Positions 1 to 6,882 of a stretch of DNA of 11,682 bases are shown one piece after another; positions within the stretch are counted from its first letter, which is position 1; every line of letters starts with the position of its first letter. This DNA is from an uncultured Prevotella sp. Its GTDB lineage: Bacteria > Bacteroidota > Bacteroidia > Bacteroidales > Bacteroidaceae. The notes below the pieces were generated by a model, which had not been told where the DNA came from, made no database searches, and worked only from the letters and a program-made list of their open reading frames with translations. The DNA is taken from the NCBI GenBank assembly GCA_937874345.1, contig CALNBT010000068.1:1-11682 (forward strand), in the 5' to 3' direction. Both the position numbers and the translations under genes were made by a program.

Positions 1-212
1 GATTCGAGTGCGAAGGCAAGTGAAAAGGACAGATAGATAACTGCCATCATGAGGATGATGAATAAAAGCAGGGTAAGGCAGACAACTGTAATCAGCTTTA
101 CTACTTTCTCGATTACATCCAACTTGACATATTCCGTCTGAAGACCGATATAGTGTTTTACGGTTTCGACAAGCTGTCCTATTGTTTCAATATTTTGATC
201 GTTTGAGAACAT
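1..212 (-). CDS. Phage-holin-family membrane protein (partial, C-terminus off the left edge)
   Basis: The minus strand from an ATG at 212 stays open to the window edge (70 full codons). An in-frame TAA lies four codons upstream of the ATG, which supports this start. The visible part has an N-terminal amphipathic stretch (about residues 1-37, with IGQLVETVKHYIGLQTEYVK) and then a long hydrophobic segment (about 40-68) that would span the membrane. This matches the small holin-superfamily-III-like proteins common in Bacteroidetes chromosomes. Despite the family name these are usually not in prophages, and no phage genes are nearby, so lysis is not implied. It lies 153 bases downstream of the YtxH gene on the same strand, a pairing I recall as frequent in this phylum, so the two are probably one operon. 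The true function is unknown. The missing part probably holds the second membrane helix. Confidence 0.72.
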   Translation of the reverse strand, partial: MFSNDQNIETIGQLVETVKHYIGLQTEYVKLDVIEKVVKLITVVCLTLLLFIILMMAVIYLSFSLAFALE

Positions 213-365
213 GAAAATGAATTAAGAGAGTGGAAGGGATGCAAAATACATCTTAAGATTCAATTGCCGATGGCATGATTTAGTGTCTTGAGCCTTTCGG
301 TTTCAACATAAGATTGTATATTGTTTTGCCTCCCTATCACTCCTTGATATTTATAAAGATTTGCA
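213..365 (-). other. Spacer inside the YtxH-holin operon, no gene seen
   Basis: This is a 153-base gap between the YtxH stop and the holin start on the minus strand. It has no ORF longer than about ten codons, no TAnnTTTG element and no strong hairpin. Read on the minus strand it carries a purine-rich stretch (AAGGAGTGATAGGGAGG) just after the YtxH stop that resembles a ribosome-binding site. However, no coding start follows at a suitable distance. Confidence 0.4.
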
Positions 366-584
366 TTATTCTGCAACGTCTGAAGCAGCTTCCTTGATAT
401 CGTCAACCAAGTCGTCAACTTCTTTTCTTGATAATTTCAAGTCATGTTTCTTGCAGAACTCGTCAACAGTATCAGATATCTTGTTACGAGTGTCTTTTCC
501 CTTTTCAGGAGCCAGCAACAATCCAACTAAAGCTCCAACGACGGCACCTCCTAAGAATGCGCCTAAATAACCTGCTGTTTTCAT
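366..584 (-). CDS. YtxH-domain small membrane protein
   Basis: This is a 72-residue protein. Residues 4-24 form a glycine/alanine-rich membrane helix (GYLGAFLGGAVVGALVGLLL). It is followed at once by the family hallmark APEKGKDTR at 25-33, and then by a charged helical tail (34-72) rich in Asp, Lys and Glu. This layout of one N-terminal helix, an AP-x-x-GK-x-TR motif and a helical cytoplasmic tail is the YtxH family, whose members are often linked to general or envelope stress in Firmicutes. The role in Bacteroidetes is not established. A single Cys (residue 44) is in the tail. The ATG lies 28 bases beyond a near-consensus promoter and has an A-rich leader without a Shine-Dalgarno sequence. 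The gene is first in a likely two-gene operon with the holin-like protein, and both products are small membrane proteins. Confidence 0.85.
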   Translation of the reverse strand: MKTAGYLGAFLGGAVVGALVGLLLAPEKGKDTRNKISDTVDEFCKKHDLKLSRKEVDDLVDDIKEAASDVAE

Positions 585-611
585 CTTCGTTTATTTTAAA
601 AGTTAATACTA

Positions 612-641
612 CAAATATGTTCGACGTTCTTTTAGAACAAT
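612..641 (-). promoter_or_regulatory. Probable promoter of the YtxH-holin operon
   Basis: On the minus strand CATATTTG (619 to 612) differs at one position from the Bacteroidetes -7 consensus TAnnTTTG. An ATTG (641 to 638) lies 18 bases upstream, near the -33 TTTG. The -7 element ends 27 bases before the YtxH start codon, which is a typical short leader. Confidence 0.45.
626..638. promoter_or_regulatory. Palindrome between -33 and -7 of the YtxH promoter
   Basis: GTTCT-TTT-AGAAC is a perfect 5-base inverted repeat with a 3-base centre. It sits almost entirely between the two proposed promoter elements, where a repressor would block RNA polymerase. It is short, so chance is possible. Confidence 0.3.
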
Positions 642-819
642 ATTCTTTTGGTCAGAAAATCCATTTTTGGTGAAAAAGGATCCAATAGACTTATTGCAAA
701 TTTAAGAAAAAAAACAATACAACCTCAAACGTGAAGGGTAATATTTGTTAATCGCCACGCATTTTGGTCATTTAACAAACTTTATGCAGCCTATTTCTGT
801 TTTTTTGTTGGATATTTTG

Positions 820-827
820 TAATTTCG
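820..827 (+). promoter_or_regulatory. Probable -7 element of the SPOR-ruvX-def-TPR cluster
   Basis: TAATTTCG matches TAnnTTTG except for one base and lies 47 bases before the SPOR start codon. The -33 position has only a weak match (TTCTG at 795-799). The element sits at the centre of an imperfect palindrome (811-839), ATTTTG-N8-CAAAAT with outer GAT/ATC bases, which could be an operator or could be chance in A/T-rich DNA. Confidence 0.4.
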
Positions 828-874
828 CAAAATAATATCTAATCGTAACATTCAAATTAATAATATCCAATAAA

Positions 875-1360
875 ATGATGAAAAAGAGTATTTTTTTGTG
901 CGCAGGCCTCTGTGTAGTCTTGGCATTTACGGGTTGTAAATCAAGTGAAAGCGCATACAAGAAAGCTTACGAGAAGGCAAAGGCACAGGAAACAGCCCAG
1001 ACGACACCTGTAACACAGGCTCCCGTTGTTGCTCCTTTGACCCAAGCTCCTGTAACGCAGACAACAGTTGTGGATAATGCCGATAACGCCAGCGTTAGAA
1101 CAGAGGATTTGACTGTTATCAATGGTAGTGGATTGAATTCATATAGTGTTGTCGTAGGCTCATTCTCATTGAAAGCGAATGCAGAAGGTTTGCAAAACAC
1201 ATTGAAAGCTGCCGGATACCAGGCACAATTGGGTTTCAATTCTGCTCGTAACATGTATCGCGTTATTGCAACGACCTATGCTGATAAGGCATCTGCCGTT
1301 TCTTCTCGCAATCAATTACGGGGACAATATCCTGACGCTTGGTTACTCTACAAAAAATAA
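875..1360 (+). CDS. SPOR-domain lipoprotein
   Basis: This is a 161-residue protein. Residues 1-20 are a lipoprotein signal peptide (MMKK, hydrophobic core, lipobox FTGC) with Cys21 as the predicted lipidated residue. After the Cys comes KSSESAYKKAYEKAKAQ, then a Thr/Gln/Pro/Val linker (about 39-66) with repeated VTQAP/LTQAP units, and a SPOR domain at about 89-160 beginning SYSVVVGSFSLKANAEGL. SPOR domains bind peptidoglycan glycan strands stripped of stem peptides, usually at division or growth sites. The protein is therefore likely a periplasm-facing lipoprotein bridging membrane and wall. Two ATG codons stand in tandem (875 and 878), so either could start it. It is the first gene of a cluster with ruvX 60 bases downstream, and I see no terminator between them. 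Its exact partner is unknown. Confidence 0.88.
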   Translation: MMKKSIFLCAGLCVVLAFTGCKSSESAYKKAYEKAKAQETAQTTPVTQAPVVAPLTQAPVTQTTVVDNADNASVRTEDLTVINGSGLNSYSVVVGSFSLKANAEGLQNTLKAAGYQAQLGFNSARNMYRVIATTYADKASAVSSRNQLRGQYPDAWLLYKK

Positions 1361-1420
1361 GTTGTAGGCTAGAAAGCCAGCGAGTTGATGGTACAGCTCG
1401 TTTGGCAAGCTGATTCTTTC

Positions 1421-1834
1421 ATGCGTATCCTTTCAATTGATTACGGAAAGAAGCGTTCTGGAATAGCGGTTACTGATCCGTTGCAAATTATCGCCAATGG
1501 ATTAGTAACTGTCTCTACGTCAGGGCTGTTCGATTTTCTGAAAGCGTACATTCAACGTGAAGAAGTCGAGCGAATTGTGATTGGTAAGCCGATGCAAACC
1601 AATGGCCAGCCGAGTGAAAATCTTCAACGGGTGGAACAGTTTGTGAACCGTTGGAAGAAAGCTATGCCCGCCATTCCCATCGACTATTACGATGAACGTT
1701 TTACATCTGTCCTAGCGCATAGGGCCATGATAGACAGCGGCATTGGCAAGAAAGCCCGACAGAATAAAGCATTGGTTGACGAGATTTCGGCAACCATTAT
1801 CTTACAAAGTTACATGGAATCCAGAAAGGGATAG
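1421..1834 (+). CDS. ruvX: RuvX/YqgF Holliday junction resolvase-like nuclease
   Basis: This is a 137-residue protein with an RNase H fold. Visible acidic motifs are SIDYGKKRSG at the N-terminus (Asp7), RIVIGKP (51-57), YDERFTS (90-96) with Asp91 and Glu92, and VDEISATIILQSY (119-131) with Asp120. These match the active-site pattern of the YqgF/RuvX family. YqgF in E. coli is tied to 16S rRNA 5'-end maturation, and related proteins cut branched DNA, so a role in either rRNA processing or recombination is possible. The frame stays open upstream to TTG 1385/ATG 1388. I chose ATG 1421 because family members begin right before the (I/L)DYG strand and because 137 residues is the normal length. It is followed 35 bases later by def, so it is likely co-transcribed in this cluster. 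Confidence 0.92.
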   Translation: MRILSIDYGKKRSGIAVTDPLQIIANGLVTVSTSGLFDFLKAYIQREEVERIVIGKPMQTNGQPSENLQRVEQFVNRWKKAMPAIPIDYYDERFTSVLAHRAMIDSGIGKKARQNKALVDEISATIILQSYMESRKG

Positions 1835-1869
1835 ATTTCTCGTATTGGATTTCTTCTATTAAACGTAAA

Positions 1870-2433
1870 ATGATTTTACCAATATATGTATATGGTCAGC
1901 CGGTTCTTCGAAAAGTAGCGGCAGATGTTGATCCTCACGACGAAAGTCTTACAAAGTTGATCGCAGATATGTTTGAAACGATGGAAGTTGCCCAGGGAGT
2001 TGGACTAGCTGCACCGCAAGTTGGTCGGTCTATCCGTGTGGTAGTAATCGACCTTGATGTGCTGAGAGAAGATTTTCCCGAATACAAGGATTTCAAACGT
2101 GCATTCATTAATCCTCATATCGTAGAGATCGATAACAATGCTCCGAAGGAGTCGATTGAAGAAGGATGTCTGTCAATTCCTGGTATCCACGAGAATGTAA
2201 CCCGATCAACCCGCATCCATGTTACGTATGTAGACGAACAGTTGATGCCTCACGATGAATGGGTTGAAGGTTATCTGGCCCGCGTCATGCAACACGAGTT
2301 CGATCATCTTGAAGGCAAAATGTTTGTCGACAAGGTAACCCCTTTCCGCAAGCAGCTCATCAAGAACAAGCTCAAGGCAATGTCACAAGGGAAGTTCGAA
2401 TGCCGTTATCGGACAAAGCCTGCCCATCAGTAA
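1870..2433 (+). CDS. def: Peptide deformylase
   Basis: This 187-residue enzyme removes the formyl group from the N-terminal Met of nascent proteins at the ribosome exit. All three signature motifs are intact. Motif 1 is GVGLAAPQVG (43-52, with Gln50), motif 2 is EGCLSIPG (98-105, metal ligand Cys100), and motif 3 is QHEFDHLEG (141-149, metal ligands His142 and His146, general base Glu143). The length is in the usual range. There is a Bacteroidetes-type insert after VIDLDV (about 66-77, EDFPEYKDFK), and the C-terminal tail is basic (KQLIKNKLKAMSQGKF). The leader is A-rich (aaacgtaaaATG) with no Shine-Dalgarno. The stop lies three bases before the next gene's ATG, so the TPR protein is probably translated in a coupled way. 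No substitution at a catalytic position is visible. Confidence 0.97.
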   Translation: MILPIYVYGQPVLRKVAADVDPHDESLTKLIADMFETMEVAQGVGLAAPQVGRSIRVVVIDLDVLREDFPEYKDFKRAFINPHIVEIDNNAPKESIEEGCLSIPGIHENVTRSTRIHVTYVDEQLMPHDEWVEGYLARVMQHEFDHLEGKMFVDKVTPFRKQLIKNKLKAMSQGKFECRYRTKPAHQ

Positions 2434-2436
2434 AAT

Positions 2437-4407
2437 ATGTTCTGGCGTATAGTCATCTTTCTGCTGGCTTGTCTACCTTTGGCCTCACGTGCCCAATATA
2501 ATATAGACAAGTTGCTGTTGAATGGACAAGTGGCCCTTCACTACGAGGACTATGTGCTTTCTATGCAATATTTTAATCAGGTTATCGCCTTAAAGCCTTA
2601 TCTTTATGAACCGTGGCATTATCGGGCGGTAGCCAAATTTTATTTGGATGACTATACCGGAGCAGAGGCCGATATATCTAAAGCCATCGAGTTAAATCCT
2701 TATATTTCTCAATTCTTTGATCTGAGGGCAATAGCCCGCATCCGTCAAGAACGTTATGAAGGTGCTATTAATGACTACAATCGTGCCATTGCTCTAAGTC
2801 CCATGGAGCAGAATTATTGGTTCAATAGAGCCTTTTGCTTGATGAACCAGGAAAAGTATGATGCAGCCTTGTTGCAAACCGACACGATTATTCACAAATG
2901 GTCTAAGACAGCCAAGGCTTACTCTTTAAAGGCAGAAATCCTGCTTCACAAGAAGGATACTGTCAATGCAGCCAAATCGCTTGACCAGAGTCTAGAAATC
3001 GATCCTTATGATGCCAATAGCTGGACCACCCGTTCTTACATCAGTCTGGCTCGTCGTCAGTGGAAGGATGCTGACAAGGAATTGTCAAAGGCTATCCATC
3101 TTCGGCCAGATGCATATAACAACTATATCAACCGGGCATTGGCCAGGTTGAACTTCAATAACCTTCGTGGTGCCATGGCAGATTATGATGTGGCACTCGA
3201 TTTAAATCCAAATAACTTTTTAGGTCATTATAACCGAGGCTTAATGCGTATGCAATTGGGTGACGATAACCGCGCCATTGAAGACTTCGATTATGTGATC
3301 AAGATGGAGCCCACGAATGTGATGGCGATCTTTAACCGTGCATTGTTGTTGGAAAAAACAGGCGACTTGCGTGGTGCTATTCGAGACTTTACTTCTGTAA
3401 TAGATAAGTTCCCTAATTTTTGGACAGGTCTGTCTTATCGCGCTCGTTGTTACCGCAGACTAGGGATGACAGCTAAGGCAGAGTTTGATGAGTTCAAGAT
3501 CTTCAAGGCACAGATGCAGAAGCATGTTGGTGTTCAGCAACGATGGACCAAGAACAAGCTGAAGGAGATGCGTAAACGTAGCGAGGTTGACCCAGAGAAA
3601 TATAACCAAATTGTTGTGGCCGACGAAAATGTTGTTGAGCATGAATATAACAGCGAATACCGTGGTCAGGTGCAAAACCGCAAGGTAGCTTCTACATTGA
3701 TGCCAATGTATGAGATTTCCTATTTGCCTTATCGTAACGGTATCAACTCGTTCCAGGGATTCAGCAAAGTGGTTGATACCTTCAATTCTCAGAATCATCC
3801 TGGTCATCTGCTTTACGTTACCTGCAATCCGGGACAGTTGAACGAACAGCAATCTAAAATGTATTTTAATGTCATCGATTCGTTAACGGCAGCGATTCAA
3901 TCTCATACGGTATTGAAAGAGACGGCTCCATTGCTGATTCAACGAGCTGTAGCATATACGGTTACGCAAAATTACGATGCGGCCATTAATGACTTGACTA
4001 CCTATCTCAACATAGACAGCACCAATGCTTTGGCTTATTGGCAGATGGCTGTTTGTGAATACATGTTGAATGACTACAAAGTTTCCCAAGGAACCCTCTC
4101 ACAATTGAAGACAGCCAAAACACTTGATGATATCAGTCATGCCATTCAATATGATGACCACAATGCCTACCTTTATTATAATCGTGGTAATTTCTATGCC
4201 TCACGTGACGAGCACCAAAAGGCAATTGATGATTATTCAAAGGCAATTGATTTGGATCGCAGTCTGGCAGAAGCATTTTTCAACCGTGGTCTTATAAAAA
4301 TCAAGATGGGTGACAAAGCTGAAGGCATTGTCGATTTAAGCAAAGCTGGCGAGCTGGGTATCTATGATGCATATAGTGTTATTAAGAAAACCCAGACAAC
4401 AAAGTAG
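2437..4407 (+). CDS. Secreted tetratricopeptide-repeat protein with an unrecognised central region
   Basis: This is a 656-residue protein. Residues 1-19 look like a Sec signal peptide (MFWRIVIFLLACLPLASRA, cleavage before Gln20), so it is probably periplasmic or outer-membrane associated. A first TPR array runs from about 23 to 350, with roughly nine to ten 34-residue units. Typical phrases are AEADISKAIELNP, AINDYNRAIALSP, AMADYDVALDLNP and AIEDFDYVIKMEP. A second array covers about 497-642, including YYNRGNFYAS and AIDDYSKAIDLD. Between them (about 351-490) is a basic, non-TPR stretch containing YNSEYRGQVQNRKV and MPMYEISYLPY, which I cannot assign. TPR arrays are protein-binding scaffolds and no enzyme motif is visible. 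The start is 3 bases after the def stop, implying co-transcription and perhaps translational coupling. The partner and function are unknown. The long uninterrupted frame and regular repeats argue against any frameshift. Confidence 0.9.
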   Translation: MFWRIVIFLLACLPLASRAQYNIDKLLLNGQVALHYEDYVLSMQYFNQVIALKPYLYEPWHYRAVAKFYLDDYTGAEADISKAIELNPYISQFFDLRAIARIRQERYEGAINDYNRAIALSPMEQNYWFNRAFCLMNQEKYDAALLQTDTIIHKWSKTAKAYSLKAEILLHKKDTVNAAKSLDQSLEIDPYDANSWTTRSYISLARRQWKDADKELSKAIHLRPDAYNNYINRALARLNFNNLRGAMADYDVALDLNPNNFLGHYNRGLMRMQLGDDNRAIEDFDYVIKMEPTNVMAIFNRALLLEKTGDLRGAIRDFTSVIDKFPNFWTGLSYRARCYRRLGMTAKAEFDEFKIFKAQMQKHVGVQQRWTKNKLKEMRKRSEVDPEKYNQIVVADENVVEHEYNSEYRGQVQNRKVASTLMPMYEISYLPYRNGINSFQGFSKVVDTFNSQNHPGHLLYVTCNPGQLNEQQSKMYFNVIDSLTAAIQSHTVLKETAPLLIQRAVAYTVTQNYDAAINDLTTYLNIDSTNALAYWQMAVCEYMLNDYKVSQGTLSQLKTAKTLDDISHAIQYDDHNAYLYYNRGNFYASRDEHQKAIDDYSKAIDLDRSLAEAFFNRGLIKIKMGDKAEGIVDLSKAGELGIYDAYSVIKKTQTTK

Positions 4408-4479
4408 TCTGTTGAGGATATTCATCTATTCCTGTTGTATGCTTCTTGATTTCTTTACCAAAGCGGTCGATTGCAAACA

Positions 4480-4512
4480 CCAGTCTGCATCTTAAGCGCA
4501 AAGACAGTCTGG
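4480..4512 (+). repeat. Imperfect inverted repeat downstream of the TPR gene
   Basis: CCAGTCTG (4480-4487) and CAGTCTGG (4505-4512) pair at 7 of 8 positions across a 17-base loop. No T-tract follows, so it is not a classical intrinsic terminator. It might mark the 3' end of the upstream transcript or have no role. Confidence 0.3.
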
Positions 4513-4597
4513 AACAATGACCAGTAGTATGGCCGATACGAGAGTTTGTTACATAGCATCACATTATCTTTTCTTTTGTGGATTGATTTATTGATGC

Positions 4598-4607
4598 TTG
4601 ATGCAGA
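4598..4607 (+). promoter_or_regulatory. TTGATGCAGA decamer upstream of thrS
   Basis: This decamer is identical to one arm of the long inverted repeat upstream of infC (6819-6828). It is preceded by an overlapping partial copy, TTGATGC at 4591-4597, so the motif start is tandemly repeated here. It ends 39 bases before the thrS -7 element. A shared protein-binding site is possible but unproven. Confidence 0.3.
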
Positions 4608-4619
4608 TAATTATCTTGA

Positions 4620-4635
4620 TGATTTTTCTAAATCA
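4620..4635. promoter_or_regulatory. Palindrome in the -33 region of the thrS promoter
   Basis: TGATTT-TTCT-AAATCA is a perfect 6-base inverted repeat with a 4-base centre. It begins where the -33 element should be and ends 11 bases before the -7 element at 4647. A regulator bound here would overlap RNA polymerase. Confidence 0.35.
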
Positions 4636-4646
4636 AAAGAAAGCAT

Positions 4647-4654
4647 TACTTTTG
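4647..4654 (+). promoter_or_regulatory. thrS promoter, -7 element
   Basis: TACTTTTG is an exact TAnnTTTG match. It ends 31 bases before the thrS ATG, which predicts a leader of about 25 bases. The -33 position has only a T-rich stretch, not TTTG. Such a short leader leaves no room for a T-box or an attenuator. Confidence 0.65.
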
Positions 4655-4685
4655 TAGTGATTAAGAAAAAATAAACTAATTTGTT

Positions 4686-6650
4686 ATGGTTAAAATCACA
4701 TTTCCGGATGGTTCGGTTCGTGAGTACGAACAGGGCGTAACCGGGTTACAAATCGCCGAGAGCATATCACCTGCCCTCGCTCGCAACATTGTATCTTGCG
4801 GTGTTAATGGTGAAACGGTAGAGCTGAATCGTCCTATTAACGAGGACGCTACCATTGCCTTGTATCGTTTTGAAGACGAAGAGGGCAAGCATACCTTCTG
4901 GCACACTTCAGCACACTTGCTGGCCGAGGCCTTGCAAGAACTTTATCCCGGGATTCAATTTGGATTTGGTCCGGCTATCGAAAACGGATTTTTTTATGAT
5001 GTCATGCCGAAAGAAGGCGACGTTATCAGTGAATCTGATTTCCCCAAGATTGAGGCAAAGATGATGGAGCTAGCCAAGAAAGATGAGCCTGTTGTACGTC
5101 GTGACGTTTCTAAAGCCGATGCTCTAAATGTGTTTAAAGCAGACGGACAGGAATATAAATGCGAGCACATCGACTTGGATTTGGAAGATGGAACGATCTC
5201 TACCTATACGCAAGGACATTTCACCGACCTATGTCGCGGGCCGCACTTGATGTCTACCGGCATGATCAAAGCTGTCAAGATTACCAGTGTTGCCGGTGCT
5301 TTCTGGCGTGGAGATGCCAAACGTGAGCAGATGACTCGTATCTATGGTATCACTTTCCCGAAGAAAAAGATGCTTGATGAATACCTTCTGTTGTTGGAGG
5401 AAGCCAAGAAACGCGATCACCGAAAGATTGGCAAGGAGATGGAACTGTTCATGTTTTCTGATCGTGTAGGCAAGGGATTGCCCATCTGGTTGCCAAAGGG
5501 TACCGATCTGCGTTTGCGTTTGCAGGACATGTTGCGTGGCATACAGAAACGTTACGGTTACCAAGAAGTCATTACGCCGCATATCGGCAGCAAGAACCTT
5601 TATGTAACCAGCGGTCACTATGCTCATTATGGCAAGGACTCTTTCCAGCCTATCCATACTCCTGAAGAGGACGAAGAGTATATGCTCAAGCCAATGAACT
5701 GTCCTCATCATTGTGAGGTGTTTGCATACAAGCCACGTTCGTATAAGGATCTGCCTTTGCGTATTGCCGAATTTGGTACCGTTTACCGTTATGAGAAGAG
5801 CGGTGAGTTGCACGGATTAACACGTGTACGATCGTTTACACAAGATGATGCTCATATCTTCTGTCGTCCAGAACAGGTAAAAGGTGAGTTCCTTCGTGTA
5901 ATGGATATCATCCGTGCGGTGTTCAAGATATTCAATTTTGACAACTTCGAAGCTCAGATCAGCTTGCGCGACCCGAAAGATACGGAAAAATACATTGGCT
6001 CTGACGAGGTTTGGGCAGAGAGCGAGCAGGCGATCATCGATGCTTGCAAGGAAAAAGGTCTTGAGGCCAAGATTGAATATGGTGAGGCAGCGTTCTATGG
6101 TCCCAAACTGGACTTCATGGTGAAGGATGCCATCGGTCGTCGCTGGCAGTTGGGAACCATCCAGGTAGACTATAATTTACCTCAGCGTTTCAAACTCGAA
6201 TATACTGACGAGGATAATTCAAAGAAAACACCGGTAATGGTTCACCGCGCACCGTTTGGTTCGTTGGAGCGTTTCACCGCTGTATTGATAGAACATACTG
6301 CCGGTCATTTCCCATTGTGGCTTGCTCCAGATCAGGTTGCCATTCTCCCCATCTCAGGAAAGTATAATGATTATGCCCGTAAGGTAGCAAAATATTTTGA
6401 TGACCAGAATGTTCGTTCTACGATTGATGACCGTAACGAAAAGATTGGTCGCAAAATTCGTGATAACGAATTAAAGCGCGTACCCTATATGGTTATCGTT
6501 GGTGAGCAGGAAGCTGCTGAAGGATTGGTATCGATGCGTAAACAGGGTGGAGGCGAACAGGCTACCATGCGCATGGAAGACTTTGCAACGCGCATCAATG
6601 CCGAAGTAGCAGAGATGCTCAAGGCAACTGATATCCATCCGGAAGAATAA
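4686..6650 (+). CDS. thrS: Threonyl-tRNA synthetase
   Basis: This 654-residue class II synthetase joins threonine to tRNA-Thr in the cytoplasm. The domains are complete and in the normal order. The TGS domain is at about 1-62. The editing domain follows, with HTSAHLL (73-79) and DLCRGPH (181-187), which supply His73, His77, Cys183 and His187. The catalytic core is at about 245-540, with zinc ligands Cys339 (in MNCPHHCE), His390 (in DDAHIFC) and His520 (in MVHRAPFGS). The anticodon-binding domain is at about 545-645 (VAILPISGKYNDYA to the end). The intact editing site means it should clear mischarged Ser-tRNA-Thr. The ATG at 4686 fits the family N-terminus. It has its own promoter just upstream and a hairpin right after the stop, so it is probably a single-gene transcript, with possible read-through to infC. 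Confidence 0.98.
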   Translation: MVKITFPDGSVREYEQGVTGLQIAESISPALARNIVSCGVNGETVELNRPINEDATIALYRFEDEEGKHTFWHTSAHLLAEALQELYPGIQFGFGPAIENGFFYDVMPKEGDVISESDFPKIEAKMMELAKKDEPVVRRDVSKADALNVFKADGQEYKCEHIDLDLEDGTISTYTQGHFTDLCRGPHLMSTGMIKAVKITSVAGAFWRGDAKREQMTRIYGITFPKKKMLDEYLLLLEEAKKRDHRKIGKEMELFMFSDRVGKGLPIWLPKGTDLRLRLQDMLRGIQKRYGYQEVITPHIGSKNLYVTSGHYAHYGKDSFQPIHTPEEDEEYMLKPMNCPHHCEVFAYKPRSYKDLPLRIAEFGTVYRYEKSGELHGLTRVRSFTQDDAHIFCRPEQVKGEFLRVMDIIRAVFKIFNFDNFEAQISLRDPKDTEKYIGSDEVWAESEQAIIDACKEKGLEAKIEYGEAAFYGPKLDFMVKDAIGRRWQLGTIQVDYNLPQRFKLEYTDEDNSKKTPVMVHRAPFGSLERFTAVLIEHTAGHFPLWLAPDQVAILPISGKYNDYARKVAKYFDDQNVRSTIDDRNEKIGRKIRDNELKRVPYMVIVGEQEAAEGLVSMRKQGGGEQATMRMEDFATRINAEVAEMLKATDIHPEE

Positions 6651-6681
6651 GGTCTTTGGGGATCGAGGAGTAAAAGACTTT
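6649..6681 (+). terminator. Possible thrS terminator hairpin
   Basis: AAGGTCTTT (6649-6657, starting inside the TAA stop) pairs with AAAGACTTT (6673-6681) as nine pairs including one G-U, around a 15-base loop. The trailing sequence aatttcat is only mildly T-rich, so termination may be weak. Confidence 0.4.
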
Positions 6682-6817
6682 AATTTCATAGGGTTCTCTT
6701 TCGGGCCGTGTCATTCTGGAGAAAAACAATATTTATATTCAGATTGGTTACTGCTGATCGACGAAACAATGAAACCATAGCTTCCTTTGCTTTTTTAATT
6801 CTCATGATATTTTAACT

Positions 6818-6856
6818 ATTGATGCAGAGAAGTAAAATAAACTTTTCTGCATCAAT
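6818..6856. repeat. Long inverted repeat upstream of the infC promoter
   Basis: ATTGATGCAGA (6818-6828) is perfectly complementary to TCTGCATCAAT (6846-6856). Inside it a G-T wobble and then AAGT/ACTT extend the stem to 16 pairs around a 7-base A-rich loop. The following ctttatct is moderately T-rich, so it could be a terminator for thrS transcripts. Its position 26 bases before the infC -33 element, and the reuse of its decamer arm upstream of thrS, also fit an operator. Confidence 0.6.
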
Positions 6857-6882
6857 CTTTATCTAAAATATTCCCATAAATA

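Larger units (their letters stand above)
585..874. other. Divergent intergenic region between YtxH and the SPOR lipoprotein
   Basis: These 290 A/T-rich bases separate the minus-strand YtxH operon from the plus-strand SPOR-ruvX-def-TPR cluster. They should hold promoters for both directions, and candidates are at 612-641 (minus) and 820-827 (plus). The middle, roughly 660-790, shows no ORF with coding character and no strong hairpin. Confidence 0.6.

Noticed and set aside
1..212. Holin as evidence of a prophage edge
   Set aside because: Holin-family membrane proteins paired with YtxH are ordinary chromosomal genes in this phylum, and no integrase, lysin or structural phage gene is nearby.
1000..1075. 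Repeated Thr/Gln/Pro codons in the SPOR gene as a variable tandem repeat
   Set aside because: The VTQAP-like units are few and differ at the DNA level. This is a normal low-complexity lipoprotein linker.
1385..1420. Upstream TTG/ATG starts that would lengthen RuvX by 12 residues
   Set aside because: Family members start right before the IDYG strand. The extra residues MMVQLVWQADSF have no counterpart I know of, and ATG 1421 gives the normal length.
3460..3852. A 130-codon minus-strand ORF opposite the TPR gene
   Set aside because: It is an antisense shadow of a continuous plus-strand gene, with no promoter or family resemblance.
4517..4594. A 25-codon ORF upstream of thrS as a leader peptide
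   Set aside because: It lies upstream of the predicted thrS promoter, contains only two Thr codons, and no attenuator hairpin with a T-tract follows it.
5229..5813. A 194-codon minus-strand ORF opposite thrS
   Set aside because: It lies entirely within the well-conserved thrS coding sequence and its translation resembles no protein family. It is a shadow frame.
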